Origin: Coprinus comatus
Lineage: Eukaryota; Basidiomycota; Agaricomycetes; Agaricales; Agaricaceae
DNA: 64,000 nucleotides
Assembly: GCA_034638255.1 (NCBI GenBank)
Contig: JAWPGT010000015.1
Coordinates: 532,287 to 596,286, forward strand
Reading direction: 5' to 3'
The notes under the pieces are model-generated. The model saw only the letters and a list, made by a program, of their open reading frames with translations, did not search any database and was not told where the DNA came from. Below, piece by piece: positions 62,626 through 64,000 of the stretch; position 1 is the first letter of the stretch, and each line of letters begins with the position of its first letter. The position numbers and the translations under genes were made by a program.

Positions 62626-63869
62626 CTAAATGAAAATTTCGTCTCGTTCCGAATCCTTTCCCCACAACTCCATTTCTGCCTCCCTTGCTTCTTTGTCAAT
62701 ATCGCATTCTTTTTTGGCAATCGCTTCTTTATACTTGTTCCAAACCCTAGGTAACCGTTGCGATGTTACAAAGCTCATCCCTCGCTGAGTGAAAATGGGA
62801 TTTTTATCGCCTGGGTCAGTGTTGGGCAGACTAGTACCATGTATATGACGAGGTTGCCAGACAATCATTGTGTTTGGTGTCACATTTACCTTAATACCAT
62901 ATGCTCCAACATAGAAATGACCACCATCTTCCAAATCCCCATTTCTCTCAACGGTAAAAGACACGGCGAATTTATGGGGTTGATTTTCGTAATGCATTGC
63001 TCTAATAAAGATTGTTAGAACCCATATCGCATTCTCTATTTGTGCTTACCGGGCATAATTCTGTCCCATGACTCCTGCTGGTGGCGCAAGTTCAACATCG
63101 TGAAATTTGAATTCTTCTTCTCCAACCCTAAGGGTGTAAGAACCCTTCGCCGAACCTCCAAGATTGTTGAGGTCACTTTCAGGATTCATGCGAGGAAGAC
63201 CAGTTTCCTCCATAAAGTGTTGAAAGTCATCTTTAACTTCCGAAGGAACCCTATGTTTTATTAGGTTCCAAAAATAGGCGAAGGCGGAACAATCTTGATT
63301 GTTTAATGCATCCAAGCGCGAAGTGGAGGTCTTGCGCAAGATATTGCGAACCCAATGGAAGGATGGTTTAGATCGAGCACCTGCCGACCAACCAATCATC
63401 ACCAAAGTGCCTGAATCTTCTTTCTATTTCCATGTTAGACTAGACATCAATGAAATAAGAAAGAGAAAACATAGAAAAAACGCACCCTGATATCCCGCCG
63501 AATAGTAACTGCGTCTTCAACAATATTTGCAAGATTGTCAAGCGTTTTCGGATGAGAAACATTGCGCAGAACAACGAGAACGATTTCTGAAGTTTTAGAA
63601 TCACGCACGACGCATGAATCATCTTCATTAACCACTAGTCGCAGTCGTGTTTCATCCAATATCATCGGTGCATGTCGAGGTAATCTGGAATCAGGTTGCA
63701 CCCCATAAAGAAGGTAGTCATGCCATTTTTCTTCGATATCGGAGTCCTCACAAACCCATTTCCCTCTAGGTGGATACGCAGTACGGAGTTTCTTGAGATG
63801 GATTTCCGGCACTTCGTCTTTGTTGCTATAGATAGCTTCGTCAGTGTTGTCGCGATATTCTTTCGTCAT
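62626..63869 (-). CDS. Dioxygenase-like protein (possible 2OG-Fe(II)/TET-JBP-type fold), 377 aa
   Basis: Three exons close in phase: 63869-63486, 63423-63050 and 63001-62626. The C-terminal half has MHYENQPHKFAVS, then GGHFYVGAYGIKVNVTPNTMIVWQPRHIHGTSL. This looks like the double-stranded beta-helix layout of TET/JBP-like oxygenases, with an H..E/N block, a GGxF strand and a distal HGT histidine. The first ligand pair is HYE/N, not the usual HxD, so catalytic competence is doubtful. The N-terminal half (TLVMIGWSAGARSKPSFHW and HAPMILDETRLRL) is unassigned. It is intact. The fold assignment is by eye. Confidence 0.6.
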
Positions 63870-64000
63870 TCTGTTGTTGAGCAGGAACTCTCTTTTTCCT
63901 TTCCTCTTTCCCCCCTTCGCATTTTGAAACTCGGAATATGCATCTATTATAGATGGATCTGCTTCGCCGCTACTGCATGCTCTAGCTAGAATTTGAAAAA

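Overview
The window is nuclear DNA of a filamentous basidiomycete, most likely an Agaricomycete. Almost every gene is interrupted by GT-AG introns of about 50-65 nt. The gene families also fit: fungal PLC-like phosphodiesterase, F-box/LRR proteins, KRE6/SKN1 glucan-synthesis proteins, a DUF6533 membrane protein, a CFEM protein, and a giant OrsD/RecQ-type helicase. No species can be assigned by eye. Exon models were made by hand from splice signals and reading-frame continuity. Where exon phases close exactly the full model is given; elsewhere only the span is given.

Left arm (1-21.7 kb). Three near-identical tRNA-Glu(CTC) genes lie within 5.2 kb, around a secreted PLC-like phosphodiesterase, a degraded partial copy of a membrane-protein gene and a frameshifted F-box gene. 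A 654-bp inverted-repeat element with a perfect 9-bp target duplication follows at 5.3-6.0 kb. Next come a KRE6-like paralogue that seems to lack the GH16 catalytic core, two Ser/Pro-rich proteins, a decayed kinase-like gene, a four-TM protein with an acidic tail, a single-TM protein and an MFS sugar transporter.

Middle (21.7-44.2 kb). About 4.1 kb with no supported gene is followed by an intact F-box/LRR gene, a frameshifted PX-domain gene, a DUF6533 membrane protein, a GPI-type CFEM protein, an intron-containing tRNA-Ser(TGA), a Q/N/G/H-rich protein, a full-length KRE6/SKN1 gene carrying several indels, farnesyl diphosphate synthase (ERG20-like, intact), and a broken proline-rich gene.

Right arm (44.2-64 kb), which looks accessory. 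It holds a decayed TET/JBP-like dioxygenase relic, a hairpin-bearing minisatellite, and a large Trp-rich repeat protein whose upstream region is a series of tandemly duplicated exon-intron cassettes. Next is an intact 1850-codon gene fusing zinc fingers, a tyrosine-recombinase-like domain with all catalytic positions present, and a RecQ-type helicase. A degenerate partial tandem copy of that gene and a second dioxygenase-like gene close the window. The recombinase-helicase fusion is the most notable object here.

Several conserved genes carry single-base frameshifts, many in short homopolymers, while others, including the 1850-codon gene, are intact. The window therefore mixes real decay with possible residual assembly indels, and sequence alone cannot separate the two.
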